NCBI RefSeq assembly: GCF_000255705.1
Contig: NZ_JH636439.1
Location: 1,125,034-1,189,033, forward strand
Reading direction: 5' to 3'
Length of the DNA: 64,000 nt
From: Zavarzinella formosa DSM 19928
Lineage (GTDB): Bacteria > Planctomycetota > Planctomycetia > Gemmatales > Gemmataceae
Below, one piece after another: positions 49,101 through 54,479 of the stretch; within the stretch, counting starts at the first letter, position 1, and the number at the start of each line of letters is the position of its first letter. Both the position numbers and the translations under genes were made by a program. Under the pieces are notes generated by a model. It was given only the letters and a program-made list of their open reading frames with translations, had not been told where the DNA came from and ran no database searches.

Positions 49101-49192
49101 ATTTCGAGTTCTTCCAGTCGGATCCGCTTTGGGGAGACCGGCCGGGATTGTGGAAACCGAAAGAAGGATCGCAGCCAACTCGGGCGAGACAT
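34154..49192 (-). CDS. Giant modular surface protein: six SBBP propeller blocks, five SdrD B-like domains, PPC domains, clostripain-type C11 protease, three LamG-like domains
   Basis: A 5,012-residue protein. ATG 49192 was chosen (GGAG eight bases ahead; the GTG at 49201 abuts that site). The N-terminus carries R-L-E-E-L-E-I-R, a planctomycete export motif. Approximate map: SBBP beta-propeller blocks at 35-490, 605-1067, 1181-1636, 1757-2209, 2334-2762 and 2894-3350, alternating with five SdrD B-like domains (W-D-D-Q-N-G-N-G-I-R-D). Four PPC domains (D-E-D-W-F-x-F) follow at 3350-3855. A C11 peptidase at 3860-4240 has His3980 (W-D-H-G-D-G) and Cys4023 (D-A-C-F-M-G). Two PPC-like domains come next, then three LamG-like domains at 4500-5012. 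Clostripain-family enzymes cut after Arg or Lys. It is co-directional with the kinase 308 bp upstream and the FG-GAP gene 30 bp downstream. The long open frame argues that it is intact. Confidence 0.88.
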   Translation of the reverse strand: MSRPSWLRSFFRFPQSRPVSPKRIRLEELEIRAVPAQVGLTYQIGSSIGDEEGHSVATDSAGNVYAAGFFGGTVDFDPGPGVFNFTSNSQANAYLTKVDPAGNLIWAKQFGGGVFLDDLALTVDANGNIYTAGTATGGVDFDPGPGVYHLNSGGEFVTKLNSAGNFVWARQFDVLSGGLSYAQQKAVSVDNSGNVYTTGTFEGTVDFDPGSSVFSITSKSFDTFVSKLDQAGNFVWAKSFGGTVSVNAGAIAVDALGDVYSTGFFNFTADFDPGPSVYNLSGNGDAYISKLDPDGNFVWAKQFNGDGVSAGNGLALDAQGNVCIVGVFSDTADFDPGPGVFNLSCADDFGVNRDTFVTKLDSAGNFIWASQMGGLGQVSGNALALDKQGNVYTTGTLKGTADFDSGAGTFNLTSSGTANDAFVSKLDSAGNFQWAERFGGTTQVTGNSVAADLFGNVYSTGTFSGTADFDPEAGVLSLTSLGGGDAYVSKLIQAGISGRVWDDQNGNGIRDNGEPFVAGAVAELLDSNGKSLGIQITGADGVYSFITPPASAGGYAVRFRTPTGFVFTSQDQGGDDSRDSDADATGLTALFPLGANEQVVRDVGLTGASPAFGFADQVDDNHDAQGEAATTDAAGNVYITGAFTKTADFDPGPGDYSLTSEGDVDAYVAKYSAAGALVWAKTFGGMFHDFGYAVAVDSQGNVYTTGNFAGTADFDPGAGTFNLTGAGNQDIYVSKLDSAGNFVWARQLGGASDDRGQGVATDAAGNVYTTGYFTGTADFDPGVGTFNLTAAVNGGSDAYVSKLDPAGNFVWARVLNSSTSASGGLGLTTDRQGNVITTGFFGGMTDFDPGAGTFTLISAGSDDSYVSKLDPAGNFVWARQLGGTATEQGFGVATDAQGNIITTGFYDGTADFDPGAGTFNLTNDGGDDAYVSKLDPAGNFVWAKQLGGTSDEFASGVATDSRGNVFTIGHFQGTTDFDPGAEVFNLTSDSSSIDAYISELDSSGKFVLARRLGGTSDDYGYGVATDGLGGVIATGTFSDTTDFDPSNASFPLTGAGNTNAFVAKLTQATVSGVVWDDQNGNSVQDFNEPPVAGAVVELLDGNGKSLGVQATGADGKYSFIAPPDTTDSGYQVQFRPPVGFGFSPTAGENDAIPSTGRTAAFTLAGNQAAVKNAGLSGAAPSFGFALNSGGTDLGQVVATDAAGNVYTTGSFRTTADFDPSVGDYTLTNAGGDDIFVAKYTAAGALIWARRFGSATNDNGLGVTTDAAGNVYVTGDFSGTVDFDPSPDLTTNLTSAGGFDAFVMKLDANGNLVWARQLGGTASDIGRGVAVDGLGDVYTTGRFTGSGDFDPGAGISTLTGSGSAVTSAYVSKLDANGNLIWAKQFIGSSNLDSVGVALDGNGNVYTAGVFAGTADFNPDLVGTFNQTSAGNQDSYVSKLDSAGNFVWARCFGGSIDDVIYGMTADAAGNVYATGYFSGTVDFDPDPTGVFDLTSAGNADAFVLKWNSAGQFDWANQISGTDLTFGYGVATDNRGNVYTTGTFNSVLSVQVGSSTQTFTPAGSLDAYVTKLDAAGNFVLVKQLSGTGDEQGFGVAADDQGDVYTAGSFSGTADFDPDPNTSSPLTSVNNAFVSKLTFADVTGIVWDDQNGNGIRDLNEPGVANATVELYDSTDGLVGDGDDILLESVTTDANGAYRFRDPVRAGSRYIRVSPPTGTAGNNPAYLEPTIPSNDNETDNYGRTAIFDLSVNPVQSLNAGLRTVSTTTLAWAIGGAGTDSAKSVTTDAAGNTYIVGSFSGTADFDPDPGVSALTSSSSDGYVAKYDPAGQLLWVKSMGGSGDDQASGVAIDANGAVVVTGTFTTTATFGATMLTSAGGTDAFVTKLDSSGVFLWAQRFGGAGDDTGVAVAVDAQNSIQVAGTFTGDANIGGTAFTNPGGSDAFVVKLNPDGSTVTGTARQLGGAGTVTVSGIAVNSGGVYVSGSFTGTADFNPFAGTQQFTSFGGSSDAFVVRLNATSFGWAKQFGAGGADTAQGITLDPTGNVLFTGGFQGTVDFDSVNHFNLTSHGGSADAYVGELTALGNFVWVKSFGGSGADTGTGVAVDARGYVYATGSFTSDADFNTDNPAGFHMVSAGATDGFVAKLTSSGQFVLADRLGGAGSDNPAAIAVHGQGDVTAVGGFGGTADLDLGVTPFLLTASGATDGFVSKLQEFTIQGRVWDDLNANGVQDSGEPELTDATVELYDSVDGIIGNGNDVLLNSVTTFTGGYQFFEPPDSFGYYVRFSLPQNQTSSDSLPVYVATLAGQGTNSAQDSDIDGLGQTGLVRRTQGPIANLGAGYQESPLVTGGWGLGGGGSETSRAVTKDDAGNIYVTGQFEQSVDFDPRSTGNGLASEGAADGFVAKYDPTGHLLWTRRLGGAGADEGDAITTDASGNVLVTGIFSGSADFGPNSPTLTGHATGPDVYILKLTSDGDFVWVRQIGGAKSETVTGISVDTAGNVLTTGTFAGTADFNPDPKKTANLTSTLKTTTGKPPSIDIFLSKLTKDGNYVWASKIGGTSDDLSAGVATDAQGNVYFNGKAFAADLDPGTKVRNVGGAFVSKYDTTGKFVWADESDPSLMSSITVTNDAVYTVGSELWKHTLTGTDVWRVSLAGNQTAVATDGSGNILTAGSFTGTVDFDPGAGTFPITSNNTTDKDAVVSKFDGNGNFINAESFGGSSDDTANGVTVTAGGTAFVTGSFQATADFDISSSVQSVTSEGGADAFVWKVPAGGISGHVWHDSNGNGLRDSTEPNEGGALVSLYRSTNAVIGDGDDVLIGTQVTAADGTYHFAAPTAGPGYYIRVQPSVAQGLTFTAQNHGGNNLYDSDVNAQGASSLFMADAAVPTMLDAGTAGAYQLFGAAWTTTGSGSSEVLASATDAAGNVYVTGDFKGTVDFDAGPGVTTLTSASAGNNGFVAKYTPAGILLWARRFQGNDDVGGQGIAVDETGNVYVTGRFKGNADFFDSGTGVFAVSKGYDAFVTKLDPTGTTVWARQFGDIGDDYGNGIAVGGGKVVFTGSFKGSVDFDPGVGVISLNSFGSQDAYVSALTTDGNALWAQRVGGANGDDLGRGVALDASGAVYVAGSFSGTADFDPSTVVLDETSNGLRDAFVWKLDKNGNVAWATHAGGPENDDATGVAVDSAGHVYAVGSFSDTADFDPGLGLLEVQSTGATDAFVWQLTPAGAPVWAKTLGGIATDDANAVAADATGVYVAGSFQQTADFDPGAGQLQLVSAGGEDGFVAKLDPSGNRQWAHRIGGDNDDTAQGVAVDSAGRVTFAGAIYNQGTFDPGDGDQSLTGGPATSLFAGRIDQTPAGGAYPLDAFEPNSEASAATDLGVINVHSEIDGLSLSSSHDEDWFRFDLLSASEAANQVRIDIAAGHGNVVLELYRDGGLNPLQTLTIGDDSSDTGVLSLAGLTPDSYLIRVSGAANPAYKLTLDVPKGFAKDADEPNDTSALPTDLGALWTPSSFTGLSINTPGDEDWFAFDTVAVGTLSSEVRIDFRNALGDLDLQLFDGNGNLLRTSAGLDDSESINLAGLPADHYLVRVSGHDDAINPAYTLTVRPPLPLIPDVFETGPNNNTRLSATNLGVVNGEQSWNNLSIDSSADEDWFKFSTSSAGLAGHLAAIDFVNTEGDLDLRLYDTSGALISASTGNTDTEQTSLQGLAAGTYYLRVSGFSGATQPSYNLRIVAPEAAILPDRLESTGGNQTRQTASVVQTPGQTKLVGSQSLVDLSLTGTDTDWYRFTTVGKGTAQHDIVMTYPAANGTLGLELYNAAGAKIATSTGANGNLVVSLKGLAAGTYYARTFIPKGGSTGSDYQLTFDAPGSSAAVAPDDWTVMVYMTADTLAERAFNDINEMEAAVAKLPGTVNISVLWDQSANEQTYPTGNNTQKAWSTAGMGLISPDTNPNQIATNFQILPEKDTGDPATLKSFVDWTKLNAPANHYALIFWDHGDGLRGFNFDTQDGQAPDHLTTSEVVNALTGEPKLDLIAFDACFMGVTETAYNLRDVTDVVVASQEAVPGDGFEYDTVLAALQTNPAAVTAENLATGMVQSYGERYGSTGRSDTLSAVRTSDLTGLAAALGDLSAAIDAASQSDKLKLVSIAAQTLLPDEDADEQRDLGSFLSGVIADGTLSTSLRTAATTALNKLNQAVLSRTSDLRNSSGLSVYLPVSDQDILTIDPTRVSNYGTEYAGFDIATSWLTMLSQLKEAADGRPNDGDYDDKAGNNDSKATATDLQLLGSSGISRPGLSLNTIDDQDWYRFQVNSPGSTLEADITVGGSLPILAELRDSNNNILAQSVSNRIRLDNLSAGTQTYYLHFHANTEIGNYGFTISPPAAAADLSGNNTSPDKTYVLQPQIGTVYAGYAVAGVVAGVAGQDWLQFNTTALPQSDLRRVSLTISGGQSVEAQIRNSAGYVVSSATGTGTLLLPYTQSGNAESYTLVISNPNASAVSYSLRLDSATKIGATYPLERFDLSGAFGTGTDWSVTGAMNVVQGQLTINAANGQALRTADTPLTDTGVQANFQLPTVGKPTVSVLARTNLTNGKLTAYEARLELYKGVITAKLYRTVNGVSSLLTYAAGPKVTGGVLRLEVQGQFLRLLVNGNQYVEFTDTQVLPAGRTGFAGTTGVVVDDFQASAIDVPLPVSYQASSAGLGSAWQAVAGKFTAQDGKFVAATGVAATALYTPARVADVLVTANYSLQAAGQSIGVIARHNGAAKGSYYEAQVTEKTTGVFTATLLRYVNGAAKAFATITTGITSTGTLGLEVRGDQLRLLINGVAQPVSGTNTVVIDKSILLAGRAGIYATGNVALTNFNITPLAPRFADNFNRADNTSLGAAWNEQPGGNLRISGGQLTADGDGVALAVQPSLADVSVSARFDFTQPGQHTVGLIARYFGGNYYEGRLTKAADGSLTATIQRLGASPKLLKTLKFTKATAGVLQFDVEGSTLKLSLFGESISATDTTLAAAGLTGIHLGSGDSIDDFNLR
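39130..49090 (-). repeat. Nested coding repeats: about 200-bp SBBP units inside a 1.7-kb higher-order repeat
   Basis: The SBBP unit recurs about every 197-201 bp in the best-conserved part. For example, plus-strand copies of C-T-G-G-C-C-C-A-G-A-C with G-C-C-G-G-C-C-G and C-C-A-G-C-T-T-G-C-T begin near 46361, 46558, 46757 and 46958. The SdrD B-like domain recurs at 47683, 45961, 44257, about 42546 and 40875, giving spacings of 1722, 1704, about 1711 and about 1671 bp. This is a protein-coding array, not satellite DNA: the frame is kept throughout. Confidence 0.85.
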
Positions 49193-49500
49193 CAAGACCA
49201 CTCCAAAAGGCCGTCCGGTCGCTCTGAATGGTTAAGCGAACCGAACCGGGCCAACCGGACAAGCAATTAGGAATTCGCGAAAAACATCGCCATCGCGAAG
49301 ATAATCAAACGGGGCTTTTGCTGACGGAGGGGTATCCGTCAGAGGAGTCATTTGGCGCTGGCGCGATTGTTTTGGACACTCTGCCAGCCACTCAAATTCT
49401 TTGTCAATTTACACATTCGAGGAGGGCCATGCGACGGCAAAACCGGAAAACTTTGCCCGATTCACCAGCCGAAAACTCCGGTCGCAACGGCGGCCAACCC
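49193..49500. other. Leader region of the giant gene with two hairpins, no gene
   Basis: This 308-bp gap lies between the TPR-kinase stop and the giant gene start. It contains two perfect inverted repeats. CTGACGGA/TCCGTCAG at 49321-49342 has a 6-base loop. TTCGCGA/TCGCGAA at 49274-49299 has a 12-base loop. Minus-strand TTGACA lies at 49407-49402, but no good -10 follows. No coding frame is supported. Confidence 0.55.
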
Positions 49501-52500
49501 TCACCAGCCCTGAGTGCGAGCCAGACGGGCGACGTCGGCATTTTTCAACAATTCTCGCAGGGTGACATCCTTTTCCACCTGCTCCCGCCAGAATTTCGAC
49601 CGCCCGTTGGCGGGGACCATCTCAGCGGCCCGCATCAGCAATTCGGCCCCGCGTTCTTGGTAAAGCAGAGCGGTGGTGGCGTCACCGTTCGCGGGGCCGA
49701 GGCGGGCCGCCCGGACATACACGCATGCCAGATTGCATAAGAGCGTGGTTGTCGGCTTGCCGCCATGTTTGAGGGCTTTTTCCGCATCGGCGACGGCTTC
49801 CGATACCTTGCCGGTCAACGCCAGAATTTGCGCCCGGCCACACAATGCGTCCGAATGTTCGGGTTTTGCCTTCAATACCGCCTCAAAGTCGGCCAGCGCC
49901 AGCGGCACGGATTGGGCCTGCAAATACGCCCAACCCCGATAATTCAACACTTGCGGGTCGTTCTTCAATTGCAACGATTGGGAATACGCCAGTGCCGCCT
50001 TGGAATACTCCTTGAGCGTGGCGTGGATCAACCCCCTTGCCCGGTAGGTCTCCGCGTCCGGCGTTTTGGTATGGGCGATACATTCATCCAATGCCCGGCC
50101 GGCCTCGGCGTGCTTGCCCATGCTCAACAAAGTTTCGGCCCGCTGACGGTAGGCCGGGGCATAGCCATCGACCACCTTCAGGGCCGCGTTGTACTCGGCC
50201 AGCGCCTCTTCCCGGTCGCCCGCCAGATGTTTCAGATATCCCAACTCAACGTGGGCGCTGGCCAGCCATCGATCACCGGTTTGCCCGCCCGATTCGACGG
50301 CCTTCACGAAATCTTGCCTTGCCCCGGCGATATCTTCTGCTTCACGGCGAATCTGGGCGCGGGTGTAATAAAGCTGACCATCTTTCGGCTGGGCAATAAT
50401 CGCCAAATCCAGTTCCCCCAGCGCGGCCTTGGTATCCCCCAATTGGCGATACACTTGGGCAAGATTGGCATGGGCCTGATAGCCTCCCTCCGGCCGGGCG
50501 GCGATGGCCAGTTTCAACGCATCGCGGGCGTCTTCCCATCGTTCGCGGACGGCCGCCAGCCGACTCCGGGTCATGAGGCCAAGGTAACGGGCGGCCTGTT
50601 CGACCTTGTCTCCCTCCACCGATTTCAAGTCCGACTCGGCCCCGTCGAGGTTTCGCAACTCGACCCTCGCCCCGGCCCGCAGCACACGCGGCCATACGAA
50701 ATCCGGCCGTTGTGTCACGCAGGTGGTCAGCCAGGCGTCGGCCAGCGCCCATTGTCGTTGCCGCAGATGACACAAACCCTGCAAATACGGGGGCCAGAAG
50801 TATCCCGGCTCCAACCGCACCGCTTCCTCGCATCCGTGAATCGCCTCTCCGGTCCGGCCTTGCCGATAGCTATCCACGGCCAGCAGGAAGTGATCCAAGG
50901 CTGATACGGGCGGGCGATTCGCCACCTTCACCTGATCGGCTTTCGCCCCCTTGTTGTCGCCCAAGACGGCCAAGAGTCCGGCCCGGCGTTGATACAACAC
51001 GTTCGGGACGGGCACCTGATTGGATTCGGCGACAATTTGCGCCATGTTCAACAACCGAACGGCCTGCCGTCGCCCGGCTTCCTTGGCGCTGTCGGCTTCC
51101 GCCTCGGCCCAGACGAACAGGGCCTCGCAACACCAGCGGGCGGTCTGTCGAAGTTGGGCCTCCGATTGGAAATGCCGGGCAAACTCTTTGAGCGGCTGTT
51201 TGGATGATTCTCCCGGCCGTGACGGATCAATGCGAAACGACGCCAGCGAGGCCGGCGCCAATTTGGCGATGGCCTCGCGGTTGTCCGCCTGCCCGTCCGA
51301 ATCCACGCTCAAATGCCGGAACAATAATTCATCCCGATCGCGGCCAAGCTTGGCGATCCATGACTGGACATCCCGACGTTCTGACTGGTCGCTGGCTACT
51401 TCACGCGATTGTTTCCGCACCCCCTCCAACCTGGTTTCAATCTCGGCCCGCAGCGTCTCATCCTCCGGTTCTCGCGAAGCGGCCAGCACGGCCAATGCCT
51501 GTTCCATCGACCCATCGGCTTCCGTCAACAGGCGAATGGCCGATGCTTGGTCATTGCGAGTCAAGGCCTGTCGGCCTTCACTCTCCGATTCCCGGCCTTT
51601 CAGCCAAAAGGCATCTGCCTGACGGCGTCGCTCGCTTTGTTGCTTGAACACACGGGTTTGCTGCTCGGCATAGAGGCCATAAATCCCGGCCCCGAGACAG
51701 CCGACGCAGATGATGAGCAGCACCGCGACCGCCAGCGCGGCATCGCGTGGCCGCCGACGCGCCCACTTGACGCCCCGCTCGAAAAGCCCGACCGAACGGG
51801 CCAAAATCGGCTCGGCGGCCGCAAACCGCCGGAGGTCTTCAGCCAGTTCGGCACATCCGGCGTATCGTTGGCGCGGGTCTTTTTCCAGCGTCTTCAGGCA
51901 GATCGTTTCAAGATCACGAGGGATGTCGGATCGCAATTTGCGGGGATGCGGAACCGGCTCGTTCTGGTGCAAAAACATCTGCTGGGTCGGCCCCCCGGCG
52001 AAGGGAGTGCGACCGGTCAGCATTTGGTATAGCGTGCAACCGAGACTGTATTGGTCGCTGGCGGCGATGCCGTTCCCGTCGATTTGTTCGGGGGCCATGT
52101 AGGCGGGCGTGCCCATCGCCGTGCCTTCCTGCGTCAGCTTTTCGTCCCCGGCCTCCGCGCGGGAGGCCAGGCCGAAGTCCAGCAGAAGCGGCTCGCCCTT
52201 CTCATCCATCATCATGTTTTGCGGCTTCACGTCCCGATGCACGATCCCCTGCGAGTGGGCATAGGCCATCGCCTCGGCGACCTTCCGCATGATCCGCGCC
52301 GTCTCGGCGACAGGCATCGGTTCCGAGCGGTCGTTGTGTTTCTCGATCACCGCCTCCAGGGTTTTCCCGGCGATGAATGCGGAAGCGATGTAACACCGCC
52401 CGTCTTGCTGGCCCGCCTCGAACAGGGGGACGATGTTCGGATGCCGCAGATTTCCCGAGGCTTTCGCCTCCCGGAAAAACCGCTCCAGCCGTTGGGGCGT

Positions 52501-52965
52501 GCTGATGGCTCCCGGCTTGGCGAGCTTTAACGCGACTTCTCGATCCAGTTGCGGGTCATACGCCTGATAGACTTCGCCGAAGGCTCCTTCGCCAAGTTTT
52601 TGACGCAGTTCAAACCGGCCGATGCGACTGTGATAGGTCTCCGTCAAACCCGGTTCCGCAGGCACATACGATGCCGTCGCCATTGGATCGACGGAGAAAG
52701 AAAGCCCTTCGCCGTTGACGGGCGCATTGGCTGGCAAAACGAGCGTCACTCCGGCGGTTGGCGGGGGAAAAGCCGGGGTTTTGGAATCCGCGTTTGGCGG
52801 CAGGTCGAGCGTCACGCGGGCGGTCGGCGGGGGAAAGGCAGGGGTGTTGCTGTCGGCGTCCGGTAGGTCGAGCGTCACGGGAAGCAACGGGTTGCCGCTT
52901 CCGAAGACGAGTGTTTCCCGCGAATCGGGAAGCACGCGGTTGGACGGACGCGACGAGTCGGACAT
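49501..52965 (-). CDS. Membrane Ser/Thr protein kinase (Hanks type) with TPR sensor region
   Basis: An 1,154-residue PknB-like kinase. An N-terminal Pro-rich segment (about 1-110) holds a tandem 22-residue repeat. The kinase domain starts near 116 with G-E-G-A-F-G at 125-130, Lys147, H-R-D-V-K-P-Q-N (Asp245), D-F-G at 263-265 and A-P-E at 291-293, all intact, so it should be active. A membrane helix spans about 409-430 after an R-R-R-P stretch. The remaining 700 residues run from coiled, charged segments into many TPR units (A-D-A-W-L-T-T-C-V, A-L-G-E-L-D-L-A-I-I-A-Q-P, A-L-A-Y-S-Q-S-L-Q-L) outside the membrane. It precedes the giant gene and follows the FHA-kinase, all on one strand. Its targets are unknown. 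Confidence 0.92.
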   Translation of the reverse strand: MSDSSRPSNRVLPDSRETLVFGSGNPLLPVTLDLPDADSNTPAFPPPTARVTLDLPPNADSKTPAFPPPTAGVTLVLPANAPVNGEGLSFSVDPMATASYVPAEPGLTETYHSRIGRFELRQKLGEGAFGEVYQAYDPQLDREVALKLAKPGAISTPQRLERFFREAKASGNLRHPNIVPLFEAGQQDGRCYIASAFIAGKTLEAVIEKHNDRSEPMPVAETARIMRKVAEAMAYAHSQGIVHRDVKPQNMMMDEKGEPLLLDFGLASRAEAGDEKLTQEGTAMGTPAYMAPEQIDGNGIAASDQYSLGCTLYQMLTGRTPFAGGPTQQMFLHQNEPVPHPRKLRSDIPRDLETICLKTLEKDPRQRYAGCAELAEDLRRFAAAEPILARSVGLFERGVKWARRRPRDAALAVAVLLIICVGCLGAGIYGLYAEQQTRVFKQQSERRRQADAFWLKGRESESEGRQALTRNDQASAIRLLTEADGSMEQALAVLAASREPEDETLRAEIETRLEGVRKQSREVASDQSERRDVQSWIAKLGRDRDELLFRHLSVDSDGQADNREAIAKLAPASLASFRIDPSRPGESSKQPLKEFARHFQSEAQLRQTARWCCEALFVWAEAEADSAKEAGRRQAVRLLNMAQIVAESNQVPVPNVLYQRRAGLLAVLGDNKGAKADQVKVANRPPVSALDHFLLAVDSYRQGRTGEAIHGCEEAVRLEPGYFWPPYLQGLCHLRQRQWALADAWLTTCVTQRPDFVWPRVLRAGARVELRNLDGAESDLKSVEGDKVEQAARYLGLMTRSRLAAVRERWEDARDALKLAIAARPEGGYQAHANLAQVYRQLGDTKAALGELDLAIIAQPKDGQLYYTRAQIRREAEDIAGARQDFVKAVESGGQTGDRWLASAHVELGYLKHLAGDREEALAEYNAALKVVDGYAPAYRQRAETLLSMGKHAEAGRALDECIAHTKTPDAETYRARGLIHATLKEYSKAALAYSQSLQLKNDPQVLNYRGWAYLQAQSVPLALADFEAVLKAKPEHSDALCGRAQILALTGKVSEAVADAEKALKHGGKPTTTLLCNLACVYVRAARLGPANGDATTALLYQERGAELLMRAAEMVPANGRSKFWREQVEKDVTLRELLKNADVARLARTQGW
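52736..52875 (-). repeat. Tandem 63-66-bp repeat in the kinase N-terminus
   Basis: GAGCGTCAC recurs at 52741, 52807 and 52870, marking two full units and a partial one. Each encodes V-T-L-x-L-P followed by A-D-S-x-T-P-A-F-P-P-P-T-A, a Pro-rich linker of about 22 residues ahead of the kinase domain. Confidence 0.75.
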
Positions 52966-52994
52966 GGCGATGTCCCGATTTCACTGGCGGGTAA

Positions 52995-53011
52995 GATGTT
53001 AATGTAACATC
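52995..53011. promoter_or_regulatory. Perfect dyad GATGTTA-N3-TAACATC upstream of the TPR-kinase
   Basis: A 17-bp dyad with 7-base arms and a 3-base centre lies 30 bp ahead of the kinase start, in the 93-bp gap after the FHA-kinase. It is AT-rich in a GC-rich region and looks like a dimer-binding operator. It could also be a weak RNA hairpin. No T-run follows on the transcribed strand. Confidence 0.4.
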
Positions 53012-53058
53012 AATCAGACGATGCGCCAAATCGGCTGCTTGTCAAGGAAGGAAGAAGT

Positions 53059-54291
53059 TTAACCCAAGGCCCTGGCAAAGGCCGCCACATCGGCATGGCG
53101 GTCCTCGGGGTTAATCGTCATCGCCCGTGCGAGCGCGGCGGCCATCGGGGCCGGGGTGTCCGGCCGGAGGCGGGTGACCGGCGGGGCGGGTTCGGTCAGC
53201 AGTTTGCGGAACAGGTCGGCGTGGTTCGCCGCCGTTCCGTGCGGGTATTCTCCGGTCAGCAGAAAATAGATGGTTGCCCCCGCCGAGTATTGGTCCCCGG
53301 CCGGTTTCACCGTGCGAAAATCCCGCACCTGCTCCGGAGGCATGAATGCGGGGGTGCCCATCGACCGGCCGGACAGTGTCAGTCCGCTCAATGGCGAATC
53401 TTGATAGGCTCTCGCCAATCCGAAGTCGGCCACTTTCACCATCCCGTCGTCGGCGACCAGCACATTGCCGGGCTTGATGTCCCGGTGGATGTATCCGGAC
53501 CGATGGGCGTGGGCGATTCCCGCCAGCAAGCCATTGGCGATCCGTTTCACCTCGGTGATCGGAAGTTGCCCGCCCCCTTTCTTCGCCTCTTTGACGCATG
53601 TGGAGGCATCCCGGCCGCGAACCAACTCCATCACAAAAAACAACACGCCGTTTGCTTCGCCGAGTTCCTCGAAGCCGACAATGTTCGGATGCGACAACCG
53701 CCGCAGGATGTCGGCTTCCCGAATGAACCGGCTAATCATGTCCCCGGTCGGGGAGACGGCCGGTTTGATCGTCTTCAGGGCCACTTCCTTGCCGTCCGAC
53801 TCGCGGACGGCCCGATACACATCCCCCATCCCGCCGCCGCCAAGCCAGTCGGTGACCACATACCCGCGAAACATTGGGGGAACATTCCCCGAAAGTCGGC
53901 CCGTGGAAGGGAGCCCGGCACTGGATGACTGTGAGATGGTGGGAGCCTCGCCAGTGACTGCCAATTGCTCGGGAAGCGAGCGTGTGGCATCCAATCCGGA
54001 GAGCGTGACACGGAGTTTGGAAGTTCCCACTTCGATGACATCGCCATCACGAAGAACGGAATCGCGGATTTTCTGGCCGTTTACCTTGGTCCCGTTGCGG
54101 CTTCCCAAGTCGGTCAGTTGGGCCATCGGCGGGTTGAATTCGACCAGAAAATGAACACGGGACAAGTAATCATCATTGGGCAGGCTAAAGACGGCATCTT
54201 GCGAACGGCCGACGAGAAACGTGGAATGTTGATCGTAGGTGAACGACTGTCCGGCGAGCGGGCCGGCGACGACGGCGAGAGTGATCGACAT
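53059..54291 (-). CDS. FHA-domain Ser/Thr protein kinase
   Basis: A 410-residue cytoplasmic kinase. An FHA phosphopeptide-binding domain covers about 25-96, with G-R-S at 28-30, S-R-V-H at 44-47 and G-S-R-N-G-T at 63-68, the usual phosphothreonine-contact residues. After a Ser/Pro linker, the Hanks kinase domain starts at about 144. It has G-G-G-G-M-G at 151-156, Lys173, H-R-D-I-K-P-G-N (Asp271), D-F-G at 289-291 and P-P-E at 318-320 in place of A-P-E. No membrane helix is seen, in contrast to the neighbouring TPR-kinase 93 bp downstream, so a relay between the two is plausible (inference): FHA domains often bind a phosphorylated partner kinase. It is the first gene of the minus-strand block, with a -10 element 30 bp ahead. 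Confidence 0.92.
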   Translation of the reverse strand: MSITLAVVAGPLAGQSFTYDQHSTFLVGRSQDAVFSLPNDDYLSRVHFLVEFNPPMAQLTDLGSRNGTKVNGQKIRDSVLRDGDVIEVGTSKLRVTLSGLDATRSLPEQLAVTGEAPTISQSSSAGLPSTGRLSGNVPPMFRGYVVTDWLGGGGMGDVYRAVRESDGKEVALKTIKPAVSPTGDMISRFIREADILRRLSHPNIVGFEELGEANGVLFFVMELVRGRDASTCVKEAKKGGGQLPITEVKRIANGLLAGIAHAHRSGYIHRDIKPGNVLVADDGMVKVADFGLARAYQDSPLSGLTLSGRSMGTPAFMPPEQVRDFRTVKPAGDQYSAGATIYFLLTGEYPHGTAANHADLFRKLLTEPAPPVTRLRPDTPAPMAAALARAMTINPEDRHADVAAFARALG

Positions 54292-54320
54292 GGATTTCTC
54301 ATCACTTGGGACTCCGGGAG

Positions 54321-54326
54321 ATTATA
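54321..54326 (-). promoter_or_regulatory. -10 element ahead of the FHA-kinase
   Basis: A perfect TATAAT on the minus strand (plus ATTATA at 54321-54326) lies 30 bases ahead of the ATG at 54291. No good -35 hexamer is seen at the normal spacing, so an activator or another sigma factor may be needed. Confidence 0.4.
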
Positions 54327-54479
54327 CACGTTACCACCGGTGTCTTCATGCTTGCGTTCGCCGGCCGGATGTCCGATATTGGTGAAATTGGTTGGGTGAA
54401 TTCATGCCGTCCGCATGATCGGGGAAACAGTCTTCAACCACCGTTGTGGCATTGCCTGTTTGTCGCTTGGAGAATTGTC

